Assembly (NCBI GenBank): GCA_034638255.1
Contig: JAWPGT010000021.1
Location: 186,001 to 250,000, forward strand
DNA: 64,000 nt
Source of the DNA: Coprinus comatus
Lineage: Eukaryota > Basidiomycota > Agaricomycetes > Agaricales > Agaricaceae
Direction of reading: 5' to 3'
The position numbers and the translations under genes were made by a program. How positions within the stretch are numbered: position 1 is the stretch's first letter; each line of letters opens with the position of its first letter. A model generated the notes under the pieces. That model was given only the letters and a program-made list of their open reading frames with translations. It was not told where the DNA came from and did not search any database. Of the stretch, positions 24,895 to 35,118 are shown in pieces.

Positions 24895-26349
24895 ACTCAG
24901 AAAGCTTTAAAGGAGTCCATGTAGCGTTGAACAACACTGAATGAAAGCTACCATGTGTCAAAATACAAGGTCTCAACAAAATATAAGGTTGTATCACTGA
25001 GATACTTTTGAAGTATAAGGTTGTCATTGACAACAATGAAAGAATGCTTTGGCTCGAAGCGAGAAATGTTGAAGACTGCAATGTCCTTATTACGAGTTTG
25101 GACGCGTTGTTTGTCCCAAGAAATTGATGGGACCAATGGCAAATACGTGACGTATGTGCACGAATATGTGTAGAATGACGTCACCTATTCCAGAACTTGG
25201 TTTTGATAACTTATGGACGGACGGACCTTTAGTGCTTCAGCTTCACCTCCTCAGGTAGTTCTATCTTCAACTTGAAAAAAAAATCACATGATTTATGGTT
25301 CAAGTAGTAGACTGATATGATAACGATACTACTCGTGGTCTTTTATTTCATCGACTTTTAATTGGTAGTTACTAGTATCCGTAAGGTACACTAGGATGTA
25401 TACTTGTTATAAGTGACCATCACTCCTAGTGATGGAATCTTTATATCTGCTGTGAATAAGTGTTAATTTCTTGTCCAACACGGCATTTTCAGGTGTTTTT
25501 TGTTGCACATTGAACATTCACACACCAGAGATGATTTGGTTGATTTCCCCATATGACTATGCAAAATAATCAGTCTTCTACGCAGTGGGTCATGATTGAC
25601 ACAATGCTCTTCAGAGATGGGAATGTACCAGGTATGTATACAAAAAGTTGACTTGCCGTTGATCCACCGATTAAGGAGGATTATTACTTCTTACCTGATA
25701 AGATTGCAACCCCTGGGTAACCGACATCGTGGGTGGGAGGAGGACAGTACACAATCACTTGCCAAATATTTACCAGATAAGTTACCGTCTAAGCAGTATC
25801 CTATATGTATCGTACCCATCGAGTGCTATCTCTGATCGAGTACCTTATCCGGAGTCCCTTTTCCCGTTGTTGGGATAACCTTTGGTATTATAGATGTATC
25901 TCGCGCGGGTAGAGTTAACACTGTTTGTCAAGATATATGGCTCCAGAGGCTTGGTGAGGTGGTCAGAGTCCGTCAGACCTCAAAATCGCTTATACCGATT
26001 CAATTGTGGGTCGGATTCGATAGTAAAGGACCAACTTGTTTCCGGCAGGAACGGTGGTAGTTTCAGTGTCCCATGGGCATTTCTCTGAAGGGTCAAGTTG
26101 TAACCAGGTACTTAATTGATCTTCAGTGTAACAACCGTAAGGAGAACTGAGTGCTCCGTCATCCTCATTTATAGCTAGCCGAGCGTAGGAATTAACAGAG
26201 ATGCCCCGGGGGTACACTCATAACGGGATTCTGTGACTAACTCTCTTGCTTCGTCATATATTGGCAGGTACCGTTCAGCTGAGGAAGCTCCGATGATAAG
26301 GGCAACGTACCCTAATTATATGCATCTAAGCTAAATGTTAGTTCTTGGC
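24895..26349. other. Mostly gene-free stretch
   Basis: Apart from the possible 5' exon at 24948-25181 of the membrane-protein gene, only short frames without an ATG or splice partners are present (for example 25990-26217, minus, which starts with GTG). I see no transposon ends. Confidence 0.4.
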
Positions 26350-26850
26350 TTAATCTTTGCCTACAATTAGTTTCTCCCATGCAACACCCATGAGAGAAAA
26401 GTTGGCTCTTCCATAAACAGAGCAACCCGATATGTCCTGACTCGGTAAATCAATCAGCTCATCATTTAATGAATTATCAGCCCGCAAGCGCAAAGTAAGG
26501 CGAGCTGCGACTAGAGTTTAGCCAAAGGAGTTGTGATCACACCAGGAAATGATAATATATTGTCTCCTGGAAGAAAACATTTAAGATACATAAAATCAAA
26601 CAACTTGTTTAAGACCCCATCACGAGTGAGAACAAGGAAAAGAGTCGGTGATCGTAGTATACCCATAAATGTATGAGTTGAAACAGCATAAAAACACCTC
26701 GTAAGCCAATCACAAGCACTGATGTAGTAACAGTAATATACAATAGTTACTAGACCCATCTGGTTGATACAAGCTCCAAATGATGGACGAGGGAAATAAG
26801 GTGCTTGATTCCAAGCGATACATGTGGCATGTTCCGTTATGTTAGCGGAA
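26350..26850 (-). pseudogene. Partial or decayed 7-TM-like membrane protein
   Basis: Minus-strand coding-like text runs CIAWNQAPYFPRPSFGACIN, then hydrophobic stretches, FMGILRSPTLFLVLTRDGVL, and a last exon AARLTLRLRADNSLNDELID ending LIVGKD, stop TAA 26350-26352. The arrangement (aromatic loop, LxRDGVL before a helix, LVAARLTLRLR near the C-terminus) resembles the large agaric family of seven-TM proteins of unknown function (DUF6533-like). I could not find the N-terminal helices or a start, and one helix looks too short, so the gene may be truncated or decayed. Family placement is from memory of the pattern only. Confidence 0.3.
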
Positions 26851-27648
26851 TTTGTTTAATATCAAGTCCCAAATTAGATCATGACAAGAAAACTCGGGAC
26901 CGTAGAGTACCCCAGATTTCAAACGTGGTAAAGTTTGGTAGGTGGTTTTGGACATGCACTGCGGGAATTGATTCGAAACATCGCACACAGATGAGTATGA
27001 GAATGGAATTGGGGCCGATGATCGGTCGGCTAACGACAGCAGTTCTGATTTTTCCACATTGGATAGATATGTGTAAGTTGAACTACAGTCTTCAGAACTC
27101 CACGATTGTCTGACTTTTCCTTGACTCCGTAAGCGCTTCAAGGGTTAGGACAAACCTGTATGTACTATTCCCCCGCCCTAGCATACAGTAAGCTGACCAG
27201 TATCTGTCTCCCAATTAAGACATAAGTCATTAGAAGAGGTATATACACGCATATAAGTTTACGTATTACGTACAATACCTAAGTTGGGATGATGACGCGC
27301 TCAGCCGGCCATACTTATCTTTCACACCACAAACTTCCTTGTTGTGATCACTCATACACTTGAGTGTTTGAACGCTTGGAAATAGATCTCAACAATACGT
27401 CCGCAGTCTCGTAAACACCTACCTAAAAATATGTTCTTTTCTCGAGTGGCCTCGTGGCGTGACATGGCGGTGCTTTTGAGCCTTTCCAGCTTCCGGAGAG
27501 CGGTGGCGACATTGGCTAGTAACAGGGTACACATCATCTTGTAAGCATAACTTATATTGCATAATTTGATCATAGGAGACGCTTGACAAGGAAGCAGGCA
27601 TAAGCATTGGAAAGCATAAGCTACATTGCAAGGACTACCACAAAACCC
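26851..27648. other. No confident gene
   Basis: Contains a 99-codon minus-strand frame near 26842-27141 that begins without a clear exon partner and may be decayed sequence related to the membrane-protein remnant. Nothing else recognised. Confidence 0.35.
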
Positions 27649-27971
27649 TTAACCCGCTGTCGGGTAAATGGTATCATCAGGTGTAGATGTAGGTGTTTGC
27701 TCAATGATGCTAGGGCTTGGACTGCACACTAATGTGAGTGACGACAAATGTATGAGACTAGGATTTGTAGCTTACGTGAACACGATCGTAGAGGTTCTGT
27801 CAACCAAGTATGGCGATTGAGCAATAACGGTATGATAAAGTTTCTTAACAGTGACGGGGGTATTTTGCTGCACTCAAAATCAGTCCCATGAACAGGTATT
27901 GAAGCAAATACACCCACAGCCGTAATTGGGAGAGCGAAGGCTGCCAAGGTAAATATAATGGTGGAACGCAT
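27649..27971 (-). CDS. Small secreted protein 1, divergent partner of laccase 3
   Basis: Three exons. Exon 1 is a signal peptide, MRSTIIFTLAAFALPITA. A 50-base intron (GTGGGT..GTGCAG) leads to exon 2, QNTPVTVKKLYHTVIAQSPY then LVDRTSTIVFT. A second intron leads to a short Ser/Pro/Thr/acidic tail beginning PSPSIIEQTPTSTPDDT, stop TAA 27649-27651. About 70 residues and no cysteine in the mature part. The frame is supported by its paralogue at 44469-44784: same exon structure, a 3-base indel that keeps frame, and mostly conservative changes. Function unknown. Head-to-head position with a laccase at both loci suggests co-expression and perhaps a laccase-associated role, which is inference. Confidence 0.7.
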
Positions 27972-28526
27972 GTTGAGAAGTGGGAGGAGCGTTTGAATAT
28001 TGCTGGGGATATTGGGAGGCAAGTTTTTTTTCTGCAATAAAATCTCTTTTATCGTGGGTTCCCTATCTCCATAACACTTTTTTGGGATTCTTGGAGTGCG
28101 ATCATCGTATCTGAAGTTTGAATACACCGGATTTCAAGCTGAGACGCAGCATGGTAACTGGCTGCTTCTACACTCATTCAGGCAATTTCCCCACTTGAAA
28201 ATTGGGGTCTTAACGGGGGTGTAATAGACCAGATTATGGAAGCCATGCGTATTGGACAAACTGGAATAACATCCATGAAACATTAGCAACTCCTTTTGTA
28301 ATATCAGAATAATGAGCTGTCAAGTACCCTTTGGGCTTTCGATGATCTGTTTTTTGACATTCGTGTAATCTCTATATCTGTAGCCCACTTAGGTGGCACT
28401 GAAACTGAACTACACGATGTGATTATCCTACTTTGGCCACCCTCCGAAGAATTATAAAAGCTATCATGGCCAGTTGCGATTGAGTAGTATATTATCGTCG
28501 GACGGCGAGACACACTCATCATCATC
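27972..28526. promoter_or_regulatory. Shared promoter region of small protein 1 and laccase 3
   Basis: 555 bases between divergent start codons. On the plus strand, GATTATCCTACTTTGG (28421-28436), TCCGAAGAATTATAAA (TATA box at 28453-28458, 69 bases before the laccase ATG) and TTGCGATT are kept, in the same order, upstream of laccase 4. Confidence 0.6.
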
Positions 28527-30713
28527 ATGCTGTCCTCTGCCCTCCTAGTTCTATCGCTTACTTACTTGACTAATGCGTACACCGGATCTGTATCTGATAT
28601 ACACATTGTCAATAAAGTCGTCTCTCCCGATGGCTTCAATCGCTCGTAGGTCCTGATTATTTTATATAAAGTGCGTAACTAAATTCTATTTATAGAGCTG
28701 TGTTAGCCGGAACTACGCCATCCAATGCTCGTGTTCAAGGCCCTTTAATCATCGGCGAGAAGAATGGTAGCTTCCGCTTGAATATTATCAACTCGTTGAC
28801 CGACACAACGATGTTAAGGAGTACCAGTATCGTAAGTGGTACAGTTGTTAATACTTAACGGACAAGTGCTAAAGCGTAACATTAGCACTGGCACGGTTTC
28901 TTTATGGATGGTACCAGTTGGGCGGACGGCCCTGCAGGCGTTACACAATGTCCTATCATACCTGGGAACAATTTTGAGTACCGCTTCAGGGCACTAAATC
29001 AAGCTGGTACATTCTGGTACCATTCTCATCATTGTATGGATTATAATACTTTTCCATTGGCATTATGTTGAACGGGCTGCCATTTGATTGACAAAACTTT
29101 AGCTACTCAATATTGTGATGGACTTCGTGGTGCCCTAGTTGTTGTAGACAGAAACGATCCATTCCGCAACATGTATGATGTTGATAATGGTGAGCTTTCA
29201 AGTTTTTTTTTCTCGGCAATTATATTCGCTAATTATGAGTAGAAAATACTGTTATCACTCTTGCTGACTGGTGAGGCAGCAGTATATCTCTTCCTGTTTC
29301 TATACCAAATTCCAATTACTCAGGTATCACGTCGTCGCACCCAGTGCAGGTCTCGTTCCTACTCCGGACTCGACTCTCATTAATGGGAGGGGTCGTTATG
29401 CTGGAGGCCCTACCGTTCCCCTCTCAGTCATTTCAGTCACTCGAGGGAAGAGATATCGTTTCCGTTTGGTTTCTCTTTCATGTGATCCTAATTTCGTCTT
29501 TTCCATCGATGGACACACCATGGCAAGCTTATATTACACTTTTCTGGCATTGCCATAACTCATACTATGCACCCCACTTAGACCATTATCGAAGTTGATA
29601 GTGTTAACCATACTCCCTTGACTGTTGATTCTATCAGGATCTTCGCCGGACAACGATACTCCTTCGTTCTTAATGCTAACCAGCCAGTCGCCAATTACTG
29701 GGTTCGAGCACAACCGAACATCGGTGCAACTGGATTCGAAAATGGTATCAACTCTGCTATACTTCGCTATCACGGTGCTCCTGCAATAGATCCCGTCACA
29801 ACACAAACTCCCAATGAAGCTCCGTTAGATGAAAGCTCACTTCGCCCTCATTCCAGTGCTGGTCCTGGTGCAGCTGCTGGAACTCCTGATGTAACTCTGA
29901 ACATGGCTATCAACTTTGATTTCGCGACCCTAGCCTTTCAGGTTAACGGCGCTACCTTCCATCCTCCCACCACTGCTCCCGTCCTTCTTCAAATTATAAG
30001 TGGTGCTGTTACTCCAGGATCCGTCCTTCCTGCTGGAAGTATCTACTATCTACCCCCTGATTCTCTAATTGAAATCTCGTTACCCGGAGGTTCCATTGGT
30101 AGTCCTGTAAGTCTCATTAGTGTTGGTCATGAAAACAAAATCTGACATTAGTATTTGTTTTTAGCATCCTATCCATTTGCATGGCGTATGTTTTTTTTTG
30201 TGTAATTCGTTACTCTGAGCAAAAGACTAACTACATTGCGACAATAGCATGCCTTCGATGTTGTACGCAGCGCAGGTAGTACCACTTACAACTATGTCAA
30301 TCCCGTCCGCCGTGATGTAGTTAGCATCGGAGGTGTCACAGACAACGTCACTATCAGATTCCGTACGGACAATGCTGGTCCCTGGATTATGCATTGGTGA
30401 GTGGCGAAAAAGGTGTTCTGGGTTCTTTTCCCCTACTTACACCACTTTCTTACCTAGTCACATTGATTGGCACTTGGAAATGTAAGCAGGTTTAGTTTCT
30501 TAAACATATATTGATCCTAATTCAACTCAATATACAGTGGTCTCGCTGTTGTCTTTGCTGAAGATCAAACTTCAATCGCCACACAAGATCCTCCTTGTAA
30601 GTTTTCCCGGTTCAGTTTTAATTCCTCAACGATTACTGATGTTTTCTATTTTAATTCAAGTGGCGTGGGAAAACTTGTGTCCTAGCTATATTGACTATCT
30701 TCCAGAATTCTAG
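28527..30713 (+). CDS. Laccase 3
   Basis: Secreted multicopper phenol oxidase. Signal peptide [19 protein letters not shown], start ATG 28527. Copper regions: L1 [20 protein letters not shown]2 [11 protein letters not shown]3 HPIHLHG with next exon [11 protein letters not shown]4 AGPWIMHCHIDWHLEIGL. The axial residue is Leu, the usual fungal state. Middle exons include [13 protein letters not shown] and [21 protein letters not shown]-terminus [17 protein letters not shown], stop TAG 30711-30713. Many short GT-AG introns; no break seen. About 520 residues. Over one long exon it matches laccase 4 at about 84% of residues by hand count, and is much further from laccases 1 and 2. Head-to-head with small secreted protein 1. 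Confidence 0.92.
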
Positions 30714-31763
30714 TGGTTGTAAGTAGTATGTAGAGAGAAAAGGAAGATGATGATTGTATTCGATGTGTAATGTAATTGTTTGATCGTCGAATTTGTGATC
30801 AATATGAAGAATATCCATTTAATGGGAGGCCTTATCACTTCTGGCTTAGTGTTTCTACGTCGATTCATTGATCCGAGTATTCTTTGAAAGCAGGGTGATT
30901 AGATCTGGATTAGATATCAACGGACTTGCATGATTCTGAATTACTAGATTTGTCAAGTTGTTGTCAATCTCAATTCAACGATTGAATATATAGTCGCATT
31001 GTCAGCCGATGTCGTGCTGTTTTGACTGCGTAAGTTATTTTTAATTCGTGAGACTATTTGACGCTGTGATAAGGATCACAATAATATACTATTGACGTCG
31101 AGGCTGCGACTCTGTCAGTCCGGAATTCCGATGTTGGCGTATCTATATATTGCTTAGTACTTATGTTAGTAATGGTAATAAGCTTAGTATTCAACTCAAT
31201 CCCCGTGGGTTTTTATATTTTCTCACAAACGAAACCCCCAATGAATGTTCCTGATTGATGACCAATTGTAATTCCACCTCCTTCAACGAAGATGAACTGC
31301 GCTTTCAAATTCTTTGCCTAAGGGTCGGTTAGGTCCTTATATTGAGTAATCGTCGCTTTAAATAAAGTTTTGGAGTAATAATATGAGACGGAGAATACGG
31401 ATTTTCGGAATTTGGAGTGACTTCGGGGGTTTATTTTGTTCGAATGTATTCAAACTGTCTGATATTTCAATGCACTAGCTTGGCATGACTTTCAATATCA
31501 ATACACGATGCTATTAATAGCAAGAATGAGCTTCGAGCGTGGTGTGTAAATAAACGTAGTGACATACATGATGTACGATTTGTTCTCTTCAGAGAGGTTG
31601 AACTGAACGAGGTGGAGAATAAAATCAACGTGATACTCAACTATGCTCAAATGCGTTGAACACATTTGAATTTAGAACTTTTGAACCAGGGTAAGTAGTA
31701 CCACTACTATACCCCACAAGCACTGTATTAATAGTCAAATCACATCCGTAACACTAATCTAAA
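30714..31763. other. Intergenic between convergent genes
   Basis: About 1 kb of AT-rich sequence holding laccase 3's 3' flank. No coding-like reading on either strand. Confidence 0.5.
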
Positions 31764-32507
31764 CTATCCTAATAATTCCACTGGTTTTCCAGGCAAATCC
31801 AACACTAAGTTCATAAATCCGTCTAAATCAAACGCTCTCTTCTCAGGCCACGGAATCACCTTATCAGCATCAGCCCCTAAGATAAGCCTACGTCCCTCAA
31901 TCTCCATATAAAACTTCCTAACCTTATCCTCCTCAATCCATTTCTTATAGTGAACCATACAACCCAAAACCAACATATAAAAGCGGAGGTCATCCCCACT
32001 TCTTTCAGAAGAATCCTTAAATATATAACCTGAAGCCAACTTTAACTTATCATCTTTGAATAAGTCCACGACGTCCTGGATAGTCCAAATTTTACCTGCG
32101 ACCCGAAACGGGATCGTATAGTTCATCATAACGTTCGACCCATTATAAGCAATTATCTGGCCCCTCTTAGTGATGTAGAAGTCTAAGGTCCCATTATCAT
32201 TATCCGAATCATCGCCTTTGATTTGTGCAATATGTTGGTCTGGCAAGCGCATATTGAGGGTTACGGAATGATAGGCTGTTCCTTGTTGGAGGACGAATGT
32301 TATTTGCCAGTGAACAGATCTGGTGCTGGCCCCAGGGGGAGGAGTGGGAGGTTGAGTACACCATATTACGATGTGGTCAAGAACTCCGCCGTTAAGAAGT
32401 TCGGGAGTAGCCTCAATGTTATCGAGACCGCAAGTCCAATTGGAAGTTATTTCTGACCCTTCACTTGAGCCAGAGTGTGAGGATCCTGAGTGACTTCCAT
32501 CACTCAT
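31764..32507 (-). CDS. Hypothetical protein, HWQIT-type (possibly DUF7770-like)
   Basis: Single exon, about 247 residues from the ATG at 32507 (an in-frame ATG at 32651 would add 48 residues with no sign of conservation). The N-terminus is Ser/Gly/His-rich (DGSHSGSSHSGSSEGSE). A folded part includes STRSVHWQITFVLQQG, TLNMRLPDQHIAQIKGDDSD, FYITKRGQIIAYNG and WTIQDVVDLFKDDKLKLASG, ending in GFMNLVLDLPGKPVELLG, stop 31764-31766. The HWQI beta-segment with a later WTxxDVxDLF helix and RFYMLVL strand resembles the small fungal family DUF7770, many of whose members are agaric expansions. No catalytic residues are known for it. Cytosolic by lack of signal or TM. Confidence 0.55.
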   Translation of the reverse strand: MSDGSHSGSSHSGSSEGSEITSNWTCGLDNIEATPELLNGGVLDHIVIWCTQPPTPPPGASTRSVHWQITFVLQQGTAYHSVTLNMRLPDQHIAQIKGDDSDNDNGTLDFYITKRGQIIAYNGSNVMMNYTIPFRVAGKIWTIQDVVDLFKDDKLKLASGYIFKDSSERSGDDLRFYMLVLGCMVHYKKWIEEDKVRKFYMEIEGRRLILGADADKVIPWPEKRAFDLDGFMNLVLDLPGKPVELLG

Positions 32508-33021
32508 GGTGCCAGAGAGTGGAGAGAATGCTAGTGTAGATTTGCTTGGGGGTTGGAGGTTACTGGGGCAATAGAGTGCTGAAGACTGAATGAAATGCAA
32601 TATTTTGAGGCTTATATACTGTAAGTAGTCCACAGTACAGTTACGCAACAATATATAATCCAGTTGTGATGCGAAAGTTGTCTAGTGTGCTGGACAACAC
32701 CTTCGTGTCATCATTGTGAGTATTGGTTACTAGACTTTGGTGACAATGTCATTCTTCCAACACAATAAGCATGTACATTACTTGAAAAATGAGCTCACCA
32801 AACACACTTTATATGATGGGGCTGTGATATATAAATCTCGGGGGCGATCTCCGAAATCAAAAGGTTTGATGGCACCTCAAAAACAAATGAACCAAAAATA
32901 GCAACACATCCTCATTCTAGTACGAATCCTATATTGGATTCTATATCCATGAGCATACAAAATCCGAGATTTCTTGATCCACAGCACAGGTTCACGCACA
33001 ACCTTTGTGGAAAAAAAAAAA
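32508..33021. other. Intergenic
   Basis: Upstream of the hypothetical gene and downstream of the carbonic anhydrase stop; includes an A10+ run near 33010-33021. No gene seen. Confidence 0.5.
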
Positions 33022-34427
33022 TCAACACTTCATATTCCTCTTCCCCTCCCTCTCCTTCCTCTTCTCTTCTTCCCTAACACTAGTACTAGGCCAGGGACTA
33101 GGTGGTATTTCTCTTCCAGGAGGTCCAATAGTAACATTCAAATCCGTAACTTCTCCATTCTCAAGGTCATAAATCCAACCATGAATAAAAACGTGAGTAC
33201 CCTTTAATGATGTTGGATCGTGTAAATCAGTGGTGTTTGAAGATGTTAATGACGCGTAATGCTAAAAATCATACAGACATTAATATCAAATGAAATCAGA
33301 AAAGAAAAGAAAAGAAAAGCAAGTGAGATTGAGGTTAAAGAAAAAAAACATACATCGCGCATAATATATGATTGTGAAATTCGATTAACGCTCGCCTTAA
33401 CATTTTCTTCTACCATAGCTCTAAAAGCCGCTAAAGTGATAGCAATCAAAATTAATACTATACAATATTCGACAGCTGGAGAAATTAGGACTCACGATCA
33501 AGAATATCAGGTACGTCACCCCTAGGTTCACGTTTCCTCTTTAAACGATCAGCTACAATTTCAGGTCTAATTAATTAATTTTAAAAAAAAAAACAGATCC
33601 AAAGTCAGTCCAGCTCCATCAAGCAAAAACGAAACAAAACGTAAAGAAGACTGGCCTAGTCGAATTTTCATAAATATCCCTAATAGGTTGAATCCAAGTT
33701 TGAACCGCAATATGAGCAGGATGTTCTAAAGGAAGTTGAACAGGTAACATAGAAGCAGCAACTCCACCACAACCATAATGTCCCATAACAACAACATGTC
33801 TAACTGCAAGAGTTTCTACAGCATATGAAAGAACGGAATTCCTATTTTTTTTATGACACGATTTGTCAAATACGGGTCTCAAAAAAAGATTTTGGAGGGA
33901 GAATGAGAATAAACTCACGAGTTCAAATCCCATTCATGAAATTGATTGGCAATAGAACCAGACGTAAACAAAGTCCCAGGCTGAGCTCCCAAAATCGCTT
34001 GTTCTGCCACTCTAAATATATCCCAATAAATAAAAACCATTTACTCCACATTACATCTCCGCGCAAAGAAACGAAAACCACTCACCGACTATCAGAACAA
34101 TCAACCAACATAAAAGGTGGACCTAAAAAAAAAAGTAGTAGCGAACAGTTAAGGTTAAAGTCACGCGAACAAAACGATGTACAACGTACTCTGGCCCTTT
34201 GCAGACTCCTCAAAAAACGAAGGACAAGTATTCGCTTGATATGCCTTATTCCCTTTAACCAGTTGTTCCAGGTCTGCAATATACTTATTCGTAGTCGAAC
34301 AATTCCTTGTTTGACCTTGACATTGATGAACTACTGTTGTTGTTACTGGTGAAGAGTTAACAGCAGCAGGCAACGCCGCCAACTTCAAAGGCAACAGAAG
34401 GCCAGTCGCGAAGAGTCGCATCCGCAT
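33022..34427 (-). CDS. Secreted beta-class carbonic anhydrase
   Basis: Hydrates CO2 to bicarbonate at a zinc site. The start exon (ATG 34427; MRLFATGLLLPLKLAALPAA) is a signal peptide followed by NKYIADLEQLVKGNKAYQ. Next exons give GPPFMLVDCSDSR (zinc Cys and Asp-Arg dyad of CxDxR), LGAQPGTLFTSGSIANQFHE, then SVLSYAVETLAVRHVVVMGH-YGCGGV with zinc His and Cys (HxxC). Later exons read HPAHIAVQTWIQPIRDIYEN, FRAMVEENVKASVNRISQS and GTHVFIHGWIYDLENGEVTD, then a charged tail RKEREGKRNMKC, stop TGA 33022-33024. About 290 residues. Most fungal beta-CAs are cytosolic or mitochondrial; this one carries a leader and several N-glycosylation sites, so it should enter the secretory route. The long frame upstream to 34784 is not part of the gene. 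Confidence 0.88.
33300..33319. repeat. AAAAG microsatellite in a carbonic anhydrase intron
   Basis: About four tandem AAAAG units inside an intron. Confidence 0.8.
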
Positions 34428-35118
34428 CTTCGTGTTTGAAAGAACGTGGGTTGTAGAAGAGCAGAAGGAACGATGCCGAAAATTGTTCAGGTGTTTTATC
34501 CAGGGTGGTGTGCAAGGGACAGCCCTTTCATCATGGCTGCGTCGTTTCCTATTGAGGCATGTTGCATTGGTGTATGATCGGGGAGTGTCCTGTACCCTTG
34601 CCAGAGCCCTCCTGGCAAATTGTTGCTGTACGAGCGCTGTGAAAGGCATCCAGCAACGAGAGAGATGGTAGAAGAAGAGTTTGGGAGCAGCGAAGAGTAA
34701 GAACCGAAGCGTCTGAAGGCCAAGGTCCACCCAGCCAATGGGCAGCAAGCCTGTGGTGGCTGTGCACTCACCGTCGGCTATCATCTAACATGTTTGTACG
34801 GTGACCCTGACCCTGAAAGCGTATGTATTCTCAGACCACTTGTTTTAAAGAACCAGTAGAGAAACATCCTCGAACACTGTGAAGTGAATATCCAAATAGA
34901 CAGTATAGTGTACTTGAAAAACAGAACAAGACAATTATTACAAAACATTATTTAAAAAAGATTTCATCCATATCCAACCGCATTCCGAGGTTCGGGTAAT
35001 GCGTCATGCGTCCGTTCAGAGCCGAAAACCGAAAACAAACATCCGAATTGTACTAACTACTTTCGAAACTAATCTACGTATTTAAAAACATTTTACACTT
35101 GAACTTATATGTACATAC
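34428..35118. other. Intergenic
   Basis: Carbonic anhydrase promoter side and GMC gene 3' flank. Overlapping open frames on both strands around 34430-34780 show no family motif and no splice partners. Confidence 0.45.

Noticed and set aside
24948..25184. Independent 78-codon gene
   Set aside because: The first codon is GTG, not ATG. It may be a 5' exon of the 23772-24894 gene, which I noted there instead.
25990..26217. 75-codon minus-strand frame as a lectin-like gene
   Set aside because: Starts with GTG, has no splice partner and no convincing motif.
33880..33940. GAGTTCAAATCCC as a tRNA T-arm
   Set aside because: No matching acceptor stem or anticodon arm; it lies within the carbonic anhydrase gene.
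34428..34784. Upstream extension of the carbonic anhydrase frame by 119 codons
   Set aside because: The ATG at 34427 directly opens a good signal peptide; the extension is compositionally unlike a protein and would bury the leader.
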